DNA of 64,000 nucleotides from Ewingella americana ATCC 33852 (GTDB taxonomy: Bacteria; Pseudomonadota; Gammaproteobacteria; Enterobacterales; Enterobacteriaceae): NCBI RefSeq assembly GCF_000735345.1, contig NZ_JMPJ01000056.1, forward strand, positions 35,720-99,719. Direction: 5' to 3'. Position numbers and translations under genes: made by a program. Positions 8,357-18,450 of the stretch are shown here, piece after piece. The notes below the pieces were generated by a model. That model saw only the letters and a program-made list of their open reading frames with translations, had not been told where the DNA came from and did no database searches. How positions within the stretch are numbered: the stretch's first letter is position 1; each line of letters starts with the position of its first letter.

Positions 8357-9061
8357 TCGGCCAGGAACGTCTACGCTGGCAATCTCTGCTTCTGTTAATG
8401 GACGGTATTCGCCCGGCTCCAGATCTTCATCTAACACGATGTCGCCAATGCGTTCGCGGTGCAGCTCCACCACGCGGTTACCCACGGCGGCAAACATGCG
8501 TTTTACCTGATGGTAACGGCCTTCGCTGATGGTCAGACGCACCACGCAATCTTCCAACTGCTCCAGCACGGCTGGCTTGGTCAGTGACTCTTCGTTGTGC
8601 AATTGCACACCGGCGGTGAACTGCGCGGCGGTGTCGTCGGCCAGCGGCTGTTCGAGGGTCACCAGATAGGTTTTCTCGCAATGATGTTTCGGAGAAGTGA
8701 TGCGGTGCGACCACTGGCCGTCGTCGGTCATTAAGACCAGACCTGTGGTATCGATATCCAGACGCCCTGCGGCATGCAGCTTGTAGGCCACCGGCTCTTC
8801 GAGGAAGTAGAGCACCGTTGGGTGATCGGGGTCATCGGTTGAGCACACATAGCCCTGCGGCTTGTTGAGCATGAAGTAGCGAGGACCGGTGATCTGCTCG
8901 AGCACATTGCCGTCGAACTCGACGCGCTGCTCAGGATCCAGCTTCAGCGCGCCGGTTTTGACGATTTCGCCGTCCACGGTCACGCGTTTGTTACGAAGTT
9001 CACGCAGTGCGATTGCGCGGCTAACACCCAGTTGCTGGGCTAAAAATTTATCGAGACGCAT
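8354..9061 (-). CDS. rsuA: 16S rRNA pseudouridine(516) synthase
   Basis: Converts U516 of 16S rRNA to pseudouridine during small-subunit assembly. The protein has 235 residues, about the family length. An N-terminal S4 RNA-binding domain ([20 protein letters not shown]) precedes the synthase domain. The catalytic aspartate is in [19 protein letters not shown], and the C-terminal [16 protein letters not shown] is typical of the RsuA/RluB/RluE/RluF family. It lies next to bcr on the same strand and diverges from radD. The stop codon lies in the edge of an intergenic repeat. Confidence 0.95.
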   Translation of the reverse strand: MRLDKFLAQQLGVSRAIALRELRNKRVTVDGEIVKTGALKLDPEQRVEFDGNVLEQITGPRYFMLNKPQGYVCSTDDPDHPTVLYFLEEPVAYKLHAAGRLDIDTTGLVLMTDDGQWSHRITSPKHHCEKTYLVTLEQPLADDTAAQFTAGVQLHNEESLTKPAVLEQLEDCVVRLTISEGRYHQVKRMFAAVGNRVVELHRERIGDIVLDEDLEPGEYRPLTEAEIASVDVPGR

Positions 9062-9392
9062 TGAATCTGCCTAACCTTTCTTGGCGACCTCGCGGGCCGC
9101 TCTACTGATAAAATACAACACCCCGCCGCTACCAAAAGGCCGCTGACAGGGTTGAGAGTTATTCGGTACGTATCTTTGCAAAGCGTTAGTCATCGCAGAG
9201 CGTGACCAGAATTACGCGGGGGCAGCCGGGCTGCCGGTGTGAAGTGTCAGTATAGCCGTGCTTGTCGCATCATCATAGAATCTTATCAATGAGAAACCAA
9301 AAGACGGCACGCAGAGATAATCGCCATCAATGGCAAAAGTTGGCATACTCCATAACTGGCTTTATTTACAGTATTAACCTGTGTGGATTAAC
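9062..9392. other. Intergenic region between rsuA and radD
   Basis: 331 bases between divergent genes with no convincing ORF. It contains a small GC hairpin (GGCAGC-CGG-GCTGCC at 9221-9235) and a possible radD promoter whose -35 is TTGGCA at 9340-9345 with only a weak -10. I see nothing else I can support. Confidence 0.5.
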
Positions 9393-11156
9393 GTGACTGC
9401 TTTTACACTTCGCCCCTACCAACAAGATGCCGTAGACGCCACGCTGCGTCACTTTCGCCAACACGACGAACCGGCGGTGATTGTCTTACCCACCGGCGCG
9501 GGTAAAAGTCTGGTGATCGCCGAGCTGGCGAGGGTTGCGCGTGGTCGCGTGTTGGTGCTGGCGCACGTCAAAGAGCTGGTGGCGCAGAACCACGCGAAAT
9601 ATCTCTCCTACGGGCTGGAAGCCGACATTTTCGCCGCCGGGCTGAATATCAAACAGAGCAGCGGCAAAGTGGTGTTTGGCAGCGTTCAGTCGGTAGCGCC
9701 CAATCTGGCGGCCTTCGGCGGCGAGTTTTCCCTGCTGATCATCGACGAATGCCACCGAATTTCCGACGACGAAAACAGCCAGTATCAGCAAATTATTAAT
9801 CATCTGCGCAGCAATAATCCGCGTTTGCGCCTGCTCGGCCTGACCGCTACGCCTTATCGGCTGGGCAAAGGCTGGATTTACCAGTATCACCATCAAGGCA
9901 TGGTGCGCGGCGACGCCGACAGCCTGTTCCGCGACTGCATTTATGAATTGCCGCTGCGTTACATGATTAAGAATGGCTTTCTGGTGCCGCCCGAACGGCT
10001 AGACATGCCGGTGGTCAGCTATGATTTCAGCCGTTTGCAGGCCAACAGTAACGGCCTGTTTAGTGAGGCGGATCTCAATGACGAGCTGCGCCAGCAGAAA
10101 CGCATCACGCCGCATATCATCAGCCAAATCGTCGAATTCGCCGCCGAGCGCAAGGGCGCGATGATTTTTGCCTCCACCGTCGAGCACGCCGGGGAGATCT
10201 ACGGCCTGCTGCCCGCCGGGCAAGCCGCGTTGATCAGCGCCCAGACGCCCGCCGTGGAGCGCGATCGCCTGATAAACCAATTCAAGCAGCAGCAACTGCG
10301 TTTTCTGGTCAACGTTTCGGTGCTGACCACCGGCTTCGACGCGCCGCATGTGGACCTGATTGCCATTCTGCGCCCTACCGAATCCGTCAGCCTGTACCAG
10401 CAAATTGTCGGCCGCGGGCTGCGGCTTTCGCCGGGCAAAACCGACTGCCTGATTTTGGATTACGCCGGAAACCCGCACGACATCTTCACTCCAGAAGTCG
10501 GCAGCCATAAGCCGGGCAGCGACAACAAACCGGTGCAGGTCTTCTGCCCCGCCTGCGGTTTCGCCAATATCTTCTGGGGGAAGACCACAGAAGACGGCAC
10601 GGTAATCGAGCACTTTGGCCGCCGTTGTCAGGGCGTATTAGAAGATGACGAAGGCGAACGCGAGCAGTGCGATTACCGTTTTCGCTTCAAAAGTTGCCCG
10701 CACTGCGGCGCAGAAAATGACATTGCGGCCCGCCGCTGTCATCAGTGCCAAGAGATCTTGGTCGACCCGGATGACATGCTGAAAGCCGCGCTGCGCCTGA
10801 AAGACGCGTTGGTGCTGCGCTGCGGCGGCATGAATCTGGAAAATGGCCGCGATGAGAAAGGCGAATGGCTGAAAATCACCTATTACGATGAAGACGGTGC
10901 CGACGTTTCCGAGCGTTTTCGCTTAAACACCCCGGCCCAGCGCATGGCGTTTTTGCACAACTTCCTGCGGCCACATCAGCGCGCTCCGGGCGTTGCTCTT
11001 GAGTGGCAAACCGCCGCCGACGTGGTGGCACAACAGGTGCTGCTGCGCCATCCCGACTTTGTGGTCGCCCGGATGAAAGGCCAGTTCTGGCAGGTTCGCG
11101 AAAAAGTTTTCGATTATCAGGGTCGCTATCGGCGGGCCAATGAACTGCGCGGATAA
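9393..11156 (+). CDS. radD: ATP-dependent helicase-like DNA repair protein RadD
   Basis: SF2 helicase-type protein of 587 residues (E. coli RadD/YejH has 586). In E. coli it acts in double-strand break repair and recombination and interacts with single-strand binding protein. The Walker A motif VLPTGAGKS is near residue 33, the DECH box near 119, [11 protein letters not shown] follows, and motif VI is [16 protein letters not shown] cysteine-rich zinc segment (CPACGF, CPHCG, CHQCQE) lies in the C-terminal half. The GTG at 9393 gives the family N-terminus [14 protein letters not shown]; a further GTG at 9381 would add four residues. Confidence 0.95.
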   Translation: MTAFTLRPYQQDAVDATLRHFRQHDEPAVIVLPTGAGKSLVIAELARVARGRVLVLAHVKELVAQNHAKYLSYGLEADIFAAGLNIKQSSGKVVFGSVQSVAPNLAAFGGEFSLLIIDECHRISDDENSQYQQIINHLRSNNPRLRLLGLTATPYRLGKGWIYQYHHQGMVRGDADSLFRDCIYELPLRYMIKNGFLVPPERLDMPVVSYDFSRLQANSNGLFSEADLNDELRQQKRITPHIISQIVEFAAERKGAMIFASTVEHAGEIYGLLPAGQAALISAQTPAVERDRLINQFKQQQLRFLVNVSVLTTGFDAPHVDLIAILRPTESVSLYQQIVGRGLRLSPGKTDCLILDYAGNPHDIFTPEVGSHKPGSDNKPVQVFCPACGFANIFWGKTTEDGTVIEHFGRRCQGVLEDDEGEREQCDYRFRFKSCPHCGAENDIAARRCHQCQEILVDPDDMLKAALRLKDALVLRCGGMNLENGRDEKGEWLKITYYDEDGADVSERFRLNTPAQRMAFLHNFLRPHQRAPGVALEWQTAADVVAQQVLLRHPDFVVARMKGQFWQVREKVFDYQGRYRRANELRG

Positions 11157-11172
11157 TGTCCAGATAGGACTT

Positions 11173-11199
11173 TTAGTCCTAATGACAATCCGGTATAAT
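11173..11199 (+). promoter_or_regulatory. Probable rplY promoter
   Basis: A perfect -10 TATAAT at 11194-11199 lies 17 bases after radD-proximal TTTTAG/TTAGTC sequences that would be a poor -35. The inverted repeat AGGAC-TTTTA-GTCCT (11166-11180) covers the -35 position. Transcription would start near 11206. Confidence 0.55.
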
Positions 11200-11205
11200 G
11201 CCGCC

Positions 11206-11293
11206 CGCTTTCGCCTCGCGTGGAAGCTGTAATACTCAACTCGTCACTCGGTCGCAGGTGGCGGGGCAAACATTCTTATATAGAGAAACATAC
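11206..11293 (+). promoter_or_regulatory. rplY mRNA leader, candidate L25 autoregulatory element
   Basis: The leader of about 88 bases ends in ATAGAGAAACATACATG, without a good Shine-Dalgarno sequence. In E. coli and related bacteria rplY is reported to be translationally autoregulated through a structured leader that lacks a canonical ribosome site, and the layout here agrees. I have not folded it. Confidence 0.45.
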
Positions 11294-11584
11294 ATGTTCA
11301 CTATCAATGTAGAAGTACGTTCAGAAGCAGAGCAGGGCAAAGGTGCGAGCCGCCGCCTGCGTACAGAAAACAAATTCCCAGCTATCGTTTACGGTGGCTC
11401 AGCTGCTCCAGTTTCTATCAAACTGGACCATGATTCTGTTAAGAACATGGAAGTTAAAGCGGAGTTCTACTCTGAAGCTATTACTCTGGTTATCGACGGT
11501 AAAGAAACCAAAGTTAAAGTTCAGGCTGTACAGCGTCACCCGTTCAAGCCAAAACTGGCTCACATCGACTTCGTTCGCGTTTAA
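11294..11584 (+). CDS. rplY: Large ribosomal subunit protein bL25
   Basis: 5S rRNA-binding ribosomal protein, 96 residues (94 in E. coli). The start at 11294 gives [20 protein letters not shown]; the longer upstream frame is unconserved leader. The short single-domain form without the C-terminal CTC extension is the enterobacterial type. It sits alone between radD and yejK and carries its own terminator. Confidence 0.96.
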   Translation: MFTINVEVRSEAEQGKGASRRLRTENKFPAIVYGGSAAPVSIKLDHDSVKNMEVKAEFYSEAITLVIDGKETKVKVQAVQRHPFKPKLAHIDFVRV

Positions 11585-11634
11585 TCGCTAACTAAGTTGT
11601 AACGCATCGGGACGCCGTGCGAGAACAAATAAAG

Positions 11635-11660
11635 AACGCCGCTTAATGCGGCGTTTTTTA
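11635..11660 (+). terminator. Rho-independent terminator of rplY
   Basis: 8-bp stem AACGCCGC / GCGGCGTT, five-base loop and a run of T, 50 bases after the stop codon. Confidence 0.9.
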
Positions 11661-11790
11661 TATCCTTCATACTTGAAGCTGCCGCTGCGTTGGCCGCTCT
11701 CGCCAACCCGAATCACTGACCAACGTCAGCTCATCGGGATTGACTCCCTTGCCGCCTTGCTGCAACTCCAATTATTTCGGCTATACCTGC
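11658..11790 (-). repeat. Dispersed intergenic repeat, full-length copy
   Basis: About 130 bases between the rplY terminator and the yejK stop codon. Its ends are ATACTTGAAGCTGCCGCTGCG and GCTGCAACTCCAATTATTTCGG. Read in reverse complement it matches the element at 8268-8356 at both ends but keeps the central segment. No ORF. It is likely non-coding and palindromic. Confidence 0.6.
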
Positions 11791-11804
11791 GTTCGTATTA
11801 CTTA

Positions 11805-12809
11805 TTACTTACTCGAAGATCGACGCTGCAGCTGGTCGCGCAGATTCGGTGGTGTGCCTTTAATAGTCAACGTGTCGGTGGCCGGGTCCCAGAAGATGCG
11901 CTCGCCCATCAGCATGGCGTCAAAATTGATGCTCACCCCGCCGCCGCTACCGGCAAACTTGGTTAACTGGCGCAGCGTGCCGCGATCGGCCGGGAACGTC
12001 TCTTCCAGCTGATAACCCTGCTCTTGGGAAAACTCTTTGAATTTCTTATCGTCCCAAGGTGGTAGCTCGTCGGACAGCGCGTCGAGGGAAATCTCCTCCC
12101 CGGCCTGAAGCTGCTCGTTGCAGTAGCTATAAACCTGCTGGCGCACGTTTTGGCGCTCGTTCTTATCCAACTGGGCTTCTGCACAGAAGTCATCCACCGC
12201 CTGCAGCAGGCCGCGGTTCTGCGCTTTGGTGTCTAAACCTTCTGCTGCTGCAAGGAAGTCCATAAAGAAGTCGGAAACTTTACGACCCACTCGGCCTTTC
12301 AGGAAGGTCAGGTAACGGGTGGATTCTGGATTGGTTTCCCACTCGGTCAAATCGATGCGCGCCACGATGTCGGCGTGATTGATGTCGAGATAGTGAATGC
12401 TGCTGACGTCCAGCTGCTCGTTTACACGCATACTGCTGCGGCTGTTGAGCACGGCAATCAGTAAATACTCAACCGCCAAGAAGCGATAGTGGCAGAACAG
12501 CACCACGCCGCCTTCGGCAAAAGGATACTTGGCCAACTCATCGCGCAAACGGCCGGTGGCAGCGCGGCTGAAACCGAGGAAATCCTCATCGCCTTTACGG
12601 CAGCTACGCAAAGACTCTGCCAGCTCGCTATCTTGATTAAACAACCCATAAGCTTTGCTTTTCGCGCTGTACACACGATGCAGTTCGGCCATCATCTCTT
12701 CAACCGCGGCATTCGGGGTTAACAGCGTATCGCGCAGCACAACGTCCAGCGTTTGCTCGTCACGCTTGTTCAACTGGTGTAGAGCAATCTGCTCGATATC
12801 CAGACTCAT
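11805..12809 (-). CDS. yejK: Nucleoid-associated protein YejK (NdpA)
   Basis: Spermidine-nucleoid-associated protein of 334 residues, matching E. coli YejK nearly throughout. Matches include RRVYSAK-like and AYGLF segments, [39 protein letters not shown] and the C-terminal [20 protein letters not shown]. Its biochemical role is not well defined; it binds the nucleoid. The ATG at 12809 ([13 protein letters not shown]) is the conserved start and is preceded by AGGAGAAGCC; the longer frame upstream is not conserved. It diverges from yejL-yejM, as in E. coli. Confidence 0.95.
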   Translation of the reverse strand: MSLDIEQIALHQLNKRDEQTLDVVLRDTLLTPNAAVEEMMAELHRVYSAKSKAYGLFNQDSELAESLRSCRKGDEDFLGFSRAATGRLRDELAKYPFAEGGVVLFCHYRFLAVEYLLIAVLNSRSSMRVNEQLDVSSIHYLDINHADIVARIDLTEWETNPESTRYLTFLKGRVGRKVSDFFMDFLAAAEGLDTKAQNRGLLQAVDDFCAEAQLDKNERQNVRQQVYSYCNEQLQAGEEISLDALSDELPPWDDKKFKEFSQEQGYQLEETFPADRGTLRQLTKFAGSGGGVSINFDAMLMGERIFWDPATDTLTIKGTPPNLRDQLQRRSSSK

Positions 12810-13071
12810 GGCTTCTCCTAAAATGAGTGTCTTTATATAAATGCTGTAGAAATATCTGAAAAGCGGGCGGCTTGGTGGAATGATTTTTTCGCCGAGGCGG
12901 GTATTCAAACACTTAATATAGAGGGCTTGCAACCGCAAAGCCTTGAAGTTGGAAACACAAATAAATACATCTCATCAATACCCCAACGTTCAACGCATTA
13001 TAAAAATGCAGAAACTGATGCCACGATACGTTAAGATATTGCACTTTGTCAGGCTTTGAGCACATTAATCC

Positions 13072-13299
13072 ATGCCACAATCATCTCGTTACAGTGACGA
13101 ACACGTTGAACAGATCCTTTCGGAACTGGCCACCGTACTGGAAAAACACCGCGCGCCCACCGACCTCTCGTTGATGGTGTTGGGTAATATGGTGACCAAC
13201 TTAATTAATACCAGCGTTGCGCCAACCCAGCGTAAAGCTATCGCAGGCTCTTTTGCTGGCGCGCTTCAAGCGTCAATAAGAGAAGATAAAGCCCATTAA
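13072..13299 (+). CDS. yejL: YejL family protein (DUF1414)
   Basis: Small cytosolic protein of 75 residues ([20 protein letters not shown]...) of the conserved enterobacterial YejL family, function unknown. It lies 24 bases upstream of yejM on the same strand and is probably co-transcribed with it, as in E. coli. No signal peptide or membrane segment. Confidence 0.9.
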   Translation: MPQSSRYSDEHVEQILSELATVLEKHRAPTDLSLMVLGNMVTNLINTSVAPTQRKAIAGSFAGALQASIREDKAH

Positions 13300-13323
13300 T
13301 CTACTATTTGCCCAAAACCTCTT

Positions 13324-15108
13324 ATGGTGACAAATCGTCAGCGCTATCGCGAAAAAGTATCCCAGATGATCAGCTGGGGGCACTGGTTCGCCCTATTTAA
13401 CATTCTGCTCGGTCTTGGACTCGGCAGCCGCTACCTCTTTGTCTCCGACTGGCCCTCTTCTCTTGAAGGACGCATTTATGCGTTGGTGAGTTGGCTTGGG
13501 CATTTCAGTTTTATTGGCTTTTCCGCCTACCTGCTGATCATCTTCCCACTGACCTTTGTGGTGATGTCGCAGCGGCTGATGCGTTTCTTGTCCGCTATTC
13601 TGGCCACCGCCGGTCTGACGCTATTACTGGTCGATACCGAAGTCTTTACCCGCTTCCACCTGCACATCAATCCGGTGGTGTGGGAACTGGTTGTCAACCC
13701 CGGTCAAGGTGAATTAGCCCGTGACTGGCAGCTGATGTTTATTGCCGTGCCGGTGCTGTTCCTGATCGAAATGCTGTTTGGCACGTGGGCATGGCAGAAG
13801 CTGCGTAGCCTGAACCGCCGCAATTTCGCCAAGCCAATTGTGGCGCTGTTTATCGTCAGCTTCTTTACATCACACCTGATGTATATCTGGGCCGACGCCA
13901 ACTTCTATCGCCCAATCACCATGCAGCGCTCGAACCTGCCGCTCTCCTACCCAATGACCGCGCGTAAGTTCCTTGAGAAGCACGGCTTGCTGGATGCGCA
14001 GGCTTATCAGCAGCGTCTGATTGAGCAAGGTAACCCAGAGGCGCTGTCAGTTGAGTATCCACTCAATGACATCAGCTTCCGCGATACTGGGCCGAAATAT
14101 AATTTATTGATGATTGTGGTAGACGGTATTCACGCCTCGACCACGGTCAAAGATATGCCAGCGCTGACCGATTTCGCGCGGCAAAACGTCAGCTTCAACC
14201 AGCATTACAGCTCGGGTAATCGCGTGGATAGCGGCCTGTTCGGCCTGTTCTACGGCATTTCTCCAACCTATATGGAAGGCATTATTGCCGCCCGTAAGCC
14301 GTCGGCGCTGATGTCCTCGCTGGCGAAACAGGACTATGAATTCGGCCTGTTCTCCTCCGACGGCTTTAATAGCCCGCTGTACCGTCAGGCTCTGCTGACC
14401 GACTTCACCTTGCCGACCCCGGCGGCGCAGGGCGATACTCTGACTACCCAGCAGTGGCAGCAATGGCTAGCCGCGCGCGGAAGCCGCCCTTGGTTCTCTT
14501 ACGTGAATCTGAATGGCGTCTCGACGGCGCTGCGTCAGGGCAGTGATGCCGCCGTGCCGACCGGCAATGTGTTTATGCAGCGCTACCAGCAAGGTGCGAA
14601 AGAGGTTGATCAGCGCATCAGTGAGATCCTGCAAGGCCTGCAAAAACGCGGCGAGCTGGACAAAACCGTGGTGGTGATCACCGCCTCCCACGGCATTGAA
14701 TTTAACGAGAACGGCACTTGGGGTTCAGGCAACAACATGAACCGCGACCAGATGCGCGTACCTCTGGTGGTTCACTGGCCGGGCACCCCAGCGCAGTCGA
14801 TTAATAAGCTGACAGATCATGAAGATGTGATGACTACTTTGATGCAGCGCCTGCTGCACGTCACCACGGCCCCGGCGGATTATTCGCAAGGCGAAGACCT
14901 GTTTGCGGCCAAACGCCGTCATGATTGGATCTCCACCAGTGACAACGGCACGCTGGTGATCACTACGCCAACCCAGACGCTACAGCTGGAGCGCAATGGT
15001 GATTTCACCGCTTATGATGAACACGGAAAACGCATTAAAGATCAGAAACCTGAACTCGGCCTGCTGTTACAGGTTCTGACCAATGAGAAGCGGTTTATTG
15101 CGGATTAG
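13324..15108 (+). CDS. yejM: Inner-membrane LPS-level sensor YejM (PbgA/LapC)
   Basis: Essential inner-membrane protein of 594 residues. Five hydrophobic helices occupy about the first 190 residues, followed by a periplasmic alkaline-phosphatase-superfamily (sulfatase-like) domain from about residue 250 (YNLLMIVVDGIHASTTVKDMP) to the C-terminus. In E. coli YejM senses periplasmic LPS and restrains the LapB-FtsH pathway that degrades LpxC, so it sets LPS synthesis. In this fold the nucleophile position reads GIHAST. The YPLNDISF-type linker joins the two parts. Operon partner of yejL. Confidence 0.95.
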   Translation: MVTNRQRYREKVSQMISWGHWFALFNILLGLGLGSRYLFVSDWPSSLEGRIYALVSWLGHFSFIGFSAYLLIIFPLTFVVMSQRLMRFLSAILATAGLTLLLVDTEVFTRFHLHINPVVWELVVNPGQGELARDWQLMFIAVPVLFLIEMLFGTWAWQKLRSLNRRNFAKPIVALFIVSFFTSHLMYIWADANFYRPITMQRSNLPLSYPMTARKFLEKHGLLDAQAYQQRLIEQGNPEALSVEYPLNDISFRDTGPKYNLLMIVVDGIHASTTVKDMPALTDFARQNVSFNQHYSSGNRVDSGLFGLFYGISPTYMEGIIAARKPSALMSSLAKQDYEFGLFSSDGFNSPLYRQALLTDFTLPTPAAQGDTLTTQQWQQWLAARGSRPWFSYVNLNGVSTALRQGSDAAVPTGNVFMQRYQQGAKEVDQRISEILQGLQKRGELDKTVVVITASHGIEFNENGTWGSGNNMNRDQMRVPLVVHWPGTPAQSINKLTDHEDVMTTLMQRLLHVTTAPADYSQGEDLFAAKRRHDWISTSDNGTLVITTPTQTLQLERNGDFTAYDEHGKRIKDQKPELGLLLQVLTNEKRFIAD

Positions 15109-15127
15109 TTTCAGACGACTTCACACT

Positions 15128-15264
15128 AAAAGGCGTTATCGTTGCAGTCAGTTTGGACACGGCCAGCACGGAGAAACCGCAGCGTACAAAGGTACGTGAG
15201 CCAATTTATATCCAAAAAAACGAGCACTGCCTGGGTTCAAAATGGCAAATAAGATAGCCTTTTT
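15128..15264. repeat. MITE-like dispersed repeat abutting scsD
   Basis: A 137-base element between yejM and scsD. Its ends form an imperfect inverted repeat, AAAAGGCGTTATC (15128-15140) and GATAGCCTTTTT (15253-15264). The interior contains GTTTGGACACGGCCAGCACG and GAGCACTGCCTGGGTTC, which I recognise as a kind of non-coding element common in Serratia and Yersinia intergenic regions. It has no ORF. Its right end overlaps the scsD stop codon. Confidence 0.55.
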
Positions 15265-15763
15265 AAAGCTGCGCCAGCCATAGGCGCAGCTTCATTCCCC
15301 AATATGACGTCCAGCCCGTCGTGGTGCTCACCACCCTGCCCTTATCGATAATCACAAACGTCGGCGTGACGCCAATGTCCCACGAGGCGGAAATATCGCC
15401 GCGCGGGTCATTCACCACCGGCATGCTGATATTCTTGCCCTGCAAATAGCGCTCGATTTTATCTTTATCCCCTGAACGCAGCGCCACGCTCAACACATTG
15501 CCGCCGTTGGCCGACAGCTTGCCGACGTCCGGCGTGGTGAATTTACAGACGCTGCACCAGCTAGCCCAGAAGTAAACCAGCAGCGGCTGCTGCTGGCTTT
15601 TCTCATTGAGCGTCAGGGTCTGGCCGTCGAGGGTTTGCAAGGTCTGATTGCCGAAATCGACCGGAGCCTGCGGCGCGCGCAGGAAGTCCATGCCAAACAG
15701 CACTGCCATCAGCAATACCGCGCCAACCAGAATCTCTTTAGCCCAACGCTTAGCTTTTCCCAT
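15263..15763 (-). CDS. scsD: Suppressor of copper sensitivity protein D, thioredoxin-like (ScsD)
   Basis: Membrane-tethered periplasmic thioredoxin-like protein of 166 residues. A single N-terminal helix (ILVGAVLLMAVLFGMDFL) is followed by a TlpA/ResA-type fold with the active-site CSVC in YFWASWCSVCK and the cis-proline loop GVTPTFVI. It belongs to the scsABCD locus known from Salmonella, linked to copper tolerance and periplasmic thiol redox. It overlaps scsC by 14 bases, so translation is probably coupled. Confidence 0.9.
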   Translation of the reverse strand: MGKAKRWAKEILVGAVLLMAVLFGMDFLRAPQAPVDFGNQTLQTLDGQTLTLNEKSQQQPLLVYFWASWCSVCKFTTPDVGKLSANGGNVLSVALRSGDKDKIERYLQGKNISMPVVNDPRGDISASWDIGVTPTFVIIDKGRVVSTTTGWTSYWGMKLRLWLAQL

Positions 15764-16358
15764 CTTTCACCTTCTTCAGCTGGGCATTCACCAGCTCTTC
15801 TAAGTCCTGATAAGAGATAGCGCCGGGGATGATCTGGTCGCCAATAATGGTCGCTGGCGTGCCCTGAATGCCCAGCACTTCGGCAATTTCCACGTTAGTT
15901 TTCAAGGTGGTGTAGCTTTCTGGCGTGACTTTTACCGGCGGCAGGCCAACTTTGGCGATTGCCGCGTCGATGCTCTCTTCGTCATGCGGGCCTTTTTTCG
16001 ACATCAGGCGCTGGTGCAGTGCCATAAATTTGTCCGGCTGCTGCTCCCACACGGTCATGGCAGCACGGGCAGAACTGATGGAACTGGCACCACGGAATGG
16101 CAGCAGTTTGAGCACCACCGCGACGTCCGGGTGCTCCTTCACCACTCTTTCCAGCAGCGGGTCGAACTGCTTGCAGTAAGGGCAGTTGTAGTCGGTGAAG
16201 GAGACCAGCACCAGCTTGGCGTCTTTGGCACCAAAGCGCGGCGTGGCCGGGTCGCGGAACAGCATATCCTCTGGCGTCGGGTTTTGTGGCGCAGTCTGCG
16301 TCTGAGCCAGCGCCATAGGGGAAAGCGCCATCATTAAAATCAGCATTAAGGTTTTCAT
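15750..16358 (-). CDS. scsC: Suppressor of copper sensitivity protein C, DsbA/DsbG-like (ScsC)
   Basis: Periplasmic thiol-disulfide protein of 202 residues with a signal peptide (MKTLMLILMMALSPMALAQ). The thioredoxin fold carries CPYC in SFTDYNCPYCKQFDP and a threonine-proline cis loop (GIQGTPATIIGD). Salmonella and Proteus ScsC are substrates of the ScsB reductase and act as isomerase/chaperone-like proteins under copper stress. The start overlaps the scsB stop by one base (TAATG), indicating coupled translation. Confidence 0.92.
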   Translation of the reverse strand: MKTLMLILMMALSPMALAQTQTAPQNPTPEDMLFRDPATPRFGAKDAKLVLVSFTDYNCPYCKQFDPLLERVVKEHPDVAVVLKLLPFRGASSISSARAAMTVWEQQPDKFMALHQRLMSKKGPHDEESIDAAIAKVGLPPVKVTPESYTTLKTNVEIAEVLGIQGTPATIIGDQIIPGAISYQDLEELVNAQLKKVKDGKS

Positions 16359-18397
16359 TATTTATCTCCACGGGCGTCTTGCAGCCCTTGTAAAACGGCG
16401 TCGCGAGTCAGCAGTGGCGATAAAATTTCACCAGATGGCAGGCCCGGACCATAAATTTGGTTGAAAGGAACGGCAACGCTGCCGCGCTTTTGCAGGAAGT
16501 CATTAATCGGTTTGGAAGGACGGCTCCAGTCACCGCGCAGGGCCACCACGTTGTCGGCGGTCAGCGCTTTCTGCACGTCTTCGCGCAGTAAGACGTTAAA
16601 TTTGTTAGCTTTGCAGGTGACACACCAGTCTGCCGTGACGTCCACGAACACCACTTTGTTGTCCGCCACCGCCTGAGCAATCGCCTGCTCGGTCAGCGGC
16701 TGCCACTTCACGGCGTCCTGCAATGGCTTAGCGCCGTTGGTATAGGAAAGCGCGGCCGCCAGCATCACCAGCCCCGCCACCAGCAGGCTGACGCACACCG
16801 CAATCGCGGTATTACGCTTGCCGTAGCGGCGCAGCGAACCAACCACCAGCGCCAGCAGGAATACCGCCGCGACAATCAATACGCTTTGCAGACTGATGTG
16901 GTTGAGCATCAGGCTGAGCAGCCACAGCGACGCGGCGAGCATCAGCAGGCCAAGCGCTACGCGCAGACGCAGCATCCAGCGCCCCGGACGCGGCAGGCGC
17001 AGCGCCAGTCCCGGCCAAGTTGCAATCATCAGCCACGGCAGGCTCATGCCGATGCCCAGCATCAGGAATAATCCCCACAGCACCGGCAGCGGTGCCGCCA
17101 GCGCGAAGGCCACGGCGGTGCCCAAGAAAGGTGCCGAGCACGGCGTGGCGAGCAGCGTCGCGAAAGCGCCTTCCGCGAAATTACCTTTTAAGCCGCCGCG
17201 CTTTTGCGTCGCCAAACGGGTAGTCATGGCAGAAGGCAGGTTGATTTCGAACAGGCCCAGCAGGTTGGCGGTGAACAGCGCGGTGACAATCACCATAAAG
17301 CCGATAAACCACGGGTTCTGGAACTGAATTCCCCAGCCAAGGGTCTGGTTGCTGTAGCGCAGCACGGTCATCAGCAGCGCCAGCGCAAGGAAGGAGCTGA
17401 TAATGCCCGCTGAAGAAGCCAAGAACTGCACGCGAACGCTTTTACGGTCGCGCTGCTCCACCTGCAAAATCGAACCCAGCTTCATGCCCAGCACCGGCAG
17501 CACGCACGGCATCAGGTTGAGAATAAAACCACCCGCCAGCGCCATCAGCGCCACTTGCCACAGAGCAATGCTGCTCTGGGTAGCGGGTGCCAGAGGCTCC
17601 ATCTTGAGGTCGAGCTGCTGAGCGATGCCGCGATCCGCCAGCACCGCGCTAACCGGCTTGCCCGTCAAGTCACCGGCCTTGTCGCCCCACTCATCGGTCA
17701 CCGGCACGGTTATCTGCGCCAGCGGGCCGTCAACTTTGACACTCGGCTTGCCAAACGAACTGCCTTCAAGGGAGTCAATAAACAGCTCCGGCTGCTGCCA
17801 GCCCTGAGCGCGCTCGGCAGAAATCACCAATGTGCCCTGACGGTAGCCCGCCGACACCTTATCGGTCAGCCCCTGCGCAATCGGGATTTGCCCCATAGCG
17901 CTGGCAAAACGGCTGGCGAAATCGCCTTGGTCGCCGCTTGCGTGCAGATCCAGATTGAAGTCGTAATCGGTGAGAATACAGACGTTGCTACAGGTCGGCA
18001 GCGTCAGGGTTCCCGCCAATTTTTCAGGCACTTTGCCTTTGATAACAATCGGCAACGTCACATTGTCGTGATAGCCCTGCGTGGTTATTCCGGCGACGTC
18101 GAAACGCGCGGGAGTCGGCCAAAACCAGTCGGCTTGGGTTGACGGGTCTTGCCAAGCGATAACCGGCGCAACGCCGCCCTCACCCGGTGAACGCCAGTAA
18201 GTTTTCCAGCCCTTTTCGAGGCTGACAGACAGCAATAGATGGGTTTCATCCCCCGCGCCGTCGGTAGGCTCGGCCTGAAAACGCACTTTGGCATGGTTGT
18301 TTTGCGGGCTCTCTATCCAGCCGGAATCCGCCGCATAAATGGCAGGTAGCCACAGCAGCAACAGGCTGGCAATCGCCGCCCTGAAGGCATAACGCAT
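16358..18397 (-). CDS. scsB: Suppressor of copper sensitivity protein B, DsbD-like reductase (ScsB)
   Basis: Inner-membrane electron shuttle of 679 residues. A signal peptide (LLLLWLPAIYA) and a long periplasmic N-terminal domain with CSNVC near residue 136 are followed by about eight membrane helices, with the paired-cysteine motifs MPCVLPVLGMK and TPCSAPFLGT. The C-terminal thioredoxin domain has CVTC in VTADWCVTCKANK. It carries cytosolic reducing power across the membrane to ScsC and probably ScsD. It is the largest member of the scs operon on the minus strand, 53 bases behind scsA. Confidence 0.93.
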   Translation of the reverse strand: MRYAFRAAIASLLLLWLPAIYAADSGWIESPQNNHAKVRFQAEPTDGAGDETHLLLSVSLEKGWKTYWRSPGEGGVAPVIAWQDPSTQADWFWPTPARFDVAGITTQGYHDNVTLPIVIKGKVPEKLAGTLTLPTCSNVCILTDYDFNLDLHASGDQGDFASRFASAMGQIPIAQGLTDKVSAGYRQGTLVISAERAQGWQQPELFIDSLEGSSFGKPSVKVDGPLAQITVPVTDEWGDKAGDLTGKPVSAVLADRGIAQQLDLKMEPLAPATQSSIALWQVALMALAGGFILNLMPCVLPVLGMKLGSILQVEQRDRKSVRVQFLASSAGIISSFLALALLMTVLRYSNQTLGWGIQFQNPWFIGFMVIVTALFTANLLGLFEINLPSAMTTRLATQKRGGLKGNFAEGAFATLLATPCSAPFLGTAVAFALAAPLPVLWGLFLMLGIGMSLPWLMIATWPGLALRLPRPGRWMLRLRVALGLLMLAASLWLLSLMLNHISLQSVLIVAAVFLLALVVGSLRRYGKRNTAIAVCVSLLVAGLVMLAAALSYTNGAKPLQDAVKWQPLTEQAIAQAVADNKVVFVDVTADWCVTCKANKFNVLLREDVQKALTADNVVALRGDWSRPSKPINDFLQKRGSVAVPFNQIYGPGLPSGEILSPLLTRDAVLQGLQDARGDK

Positions 18398-18450
18398 AAA
18401 TTTTCTCCAAAAATAAAAGACAACATCCGAATCAATTCGCGGACGTGTTT

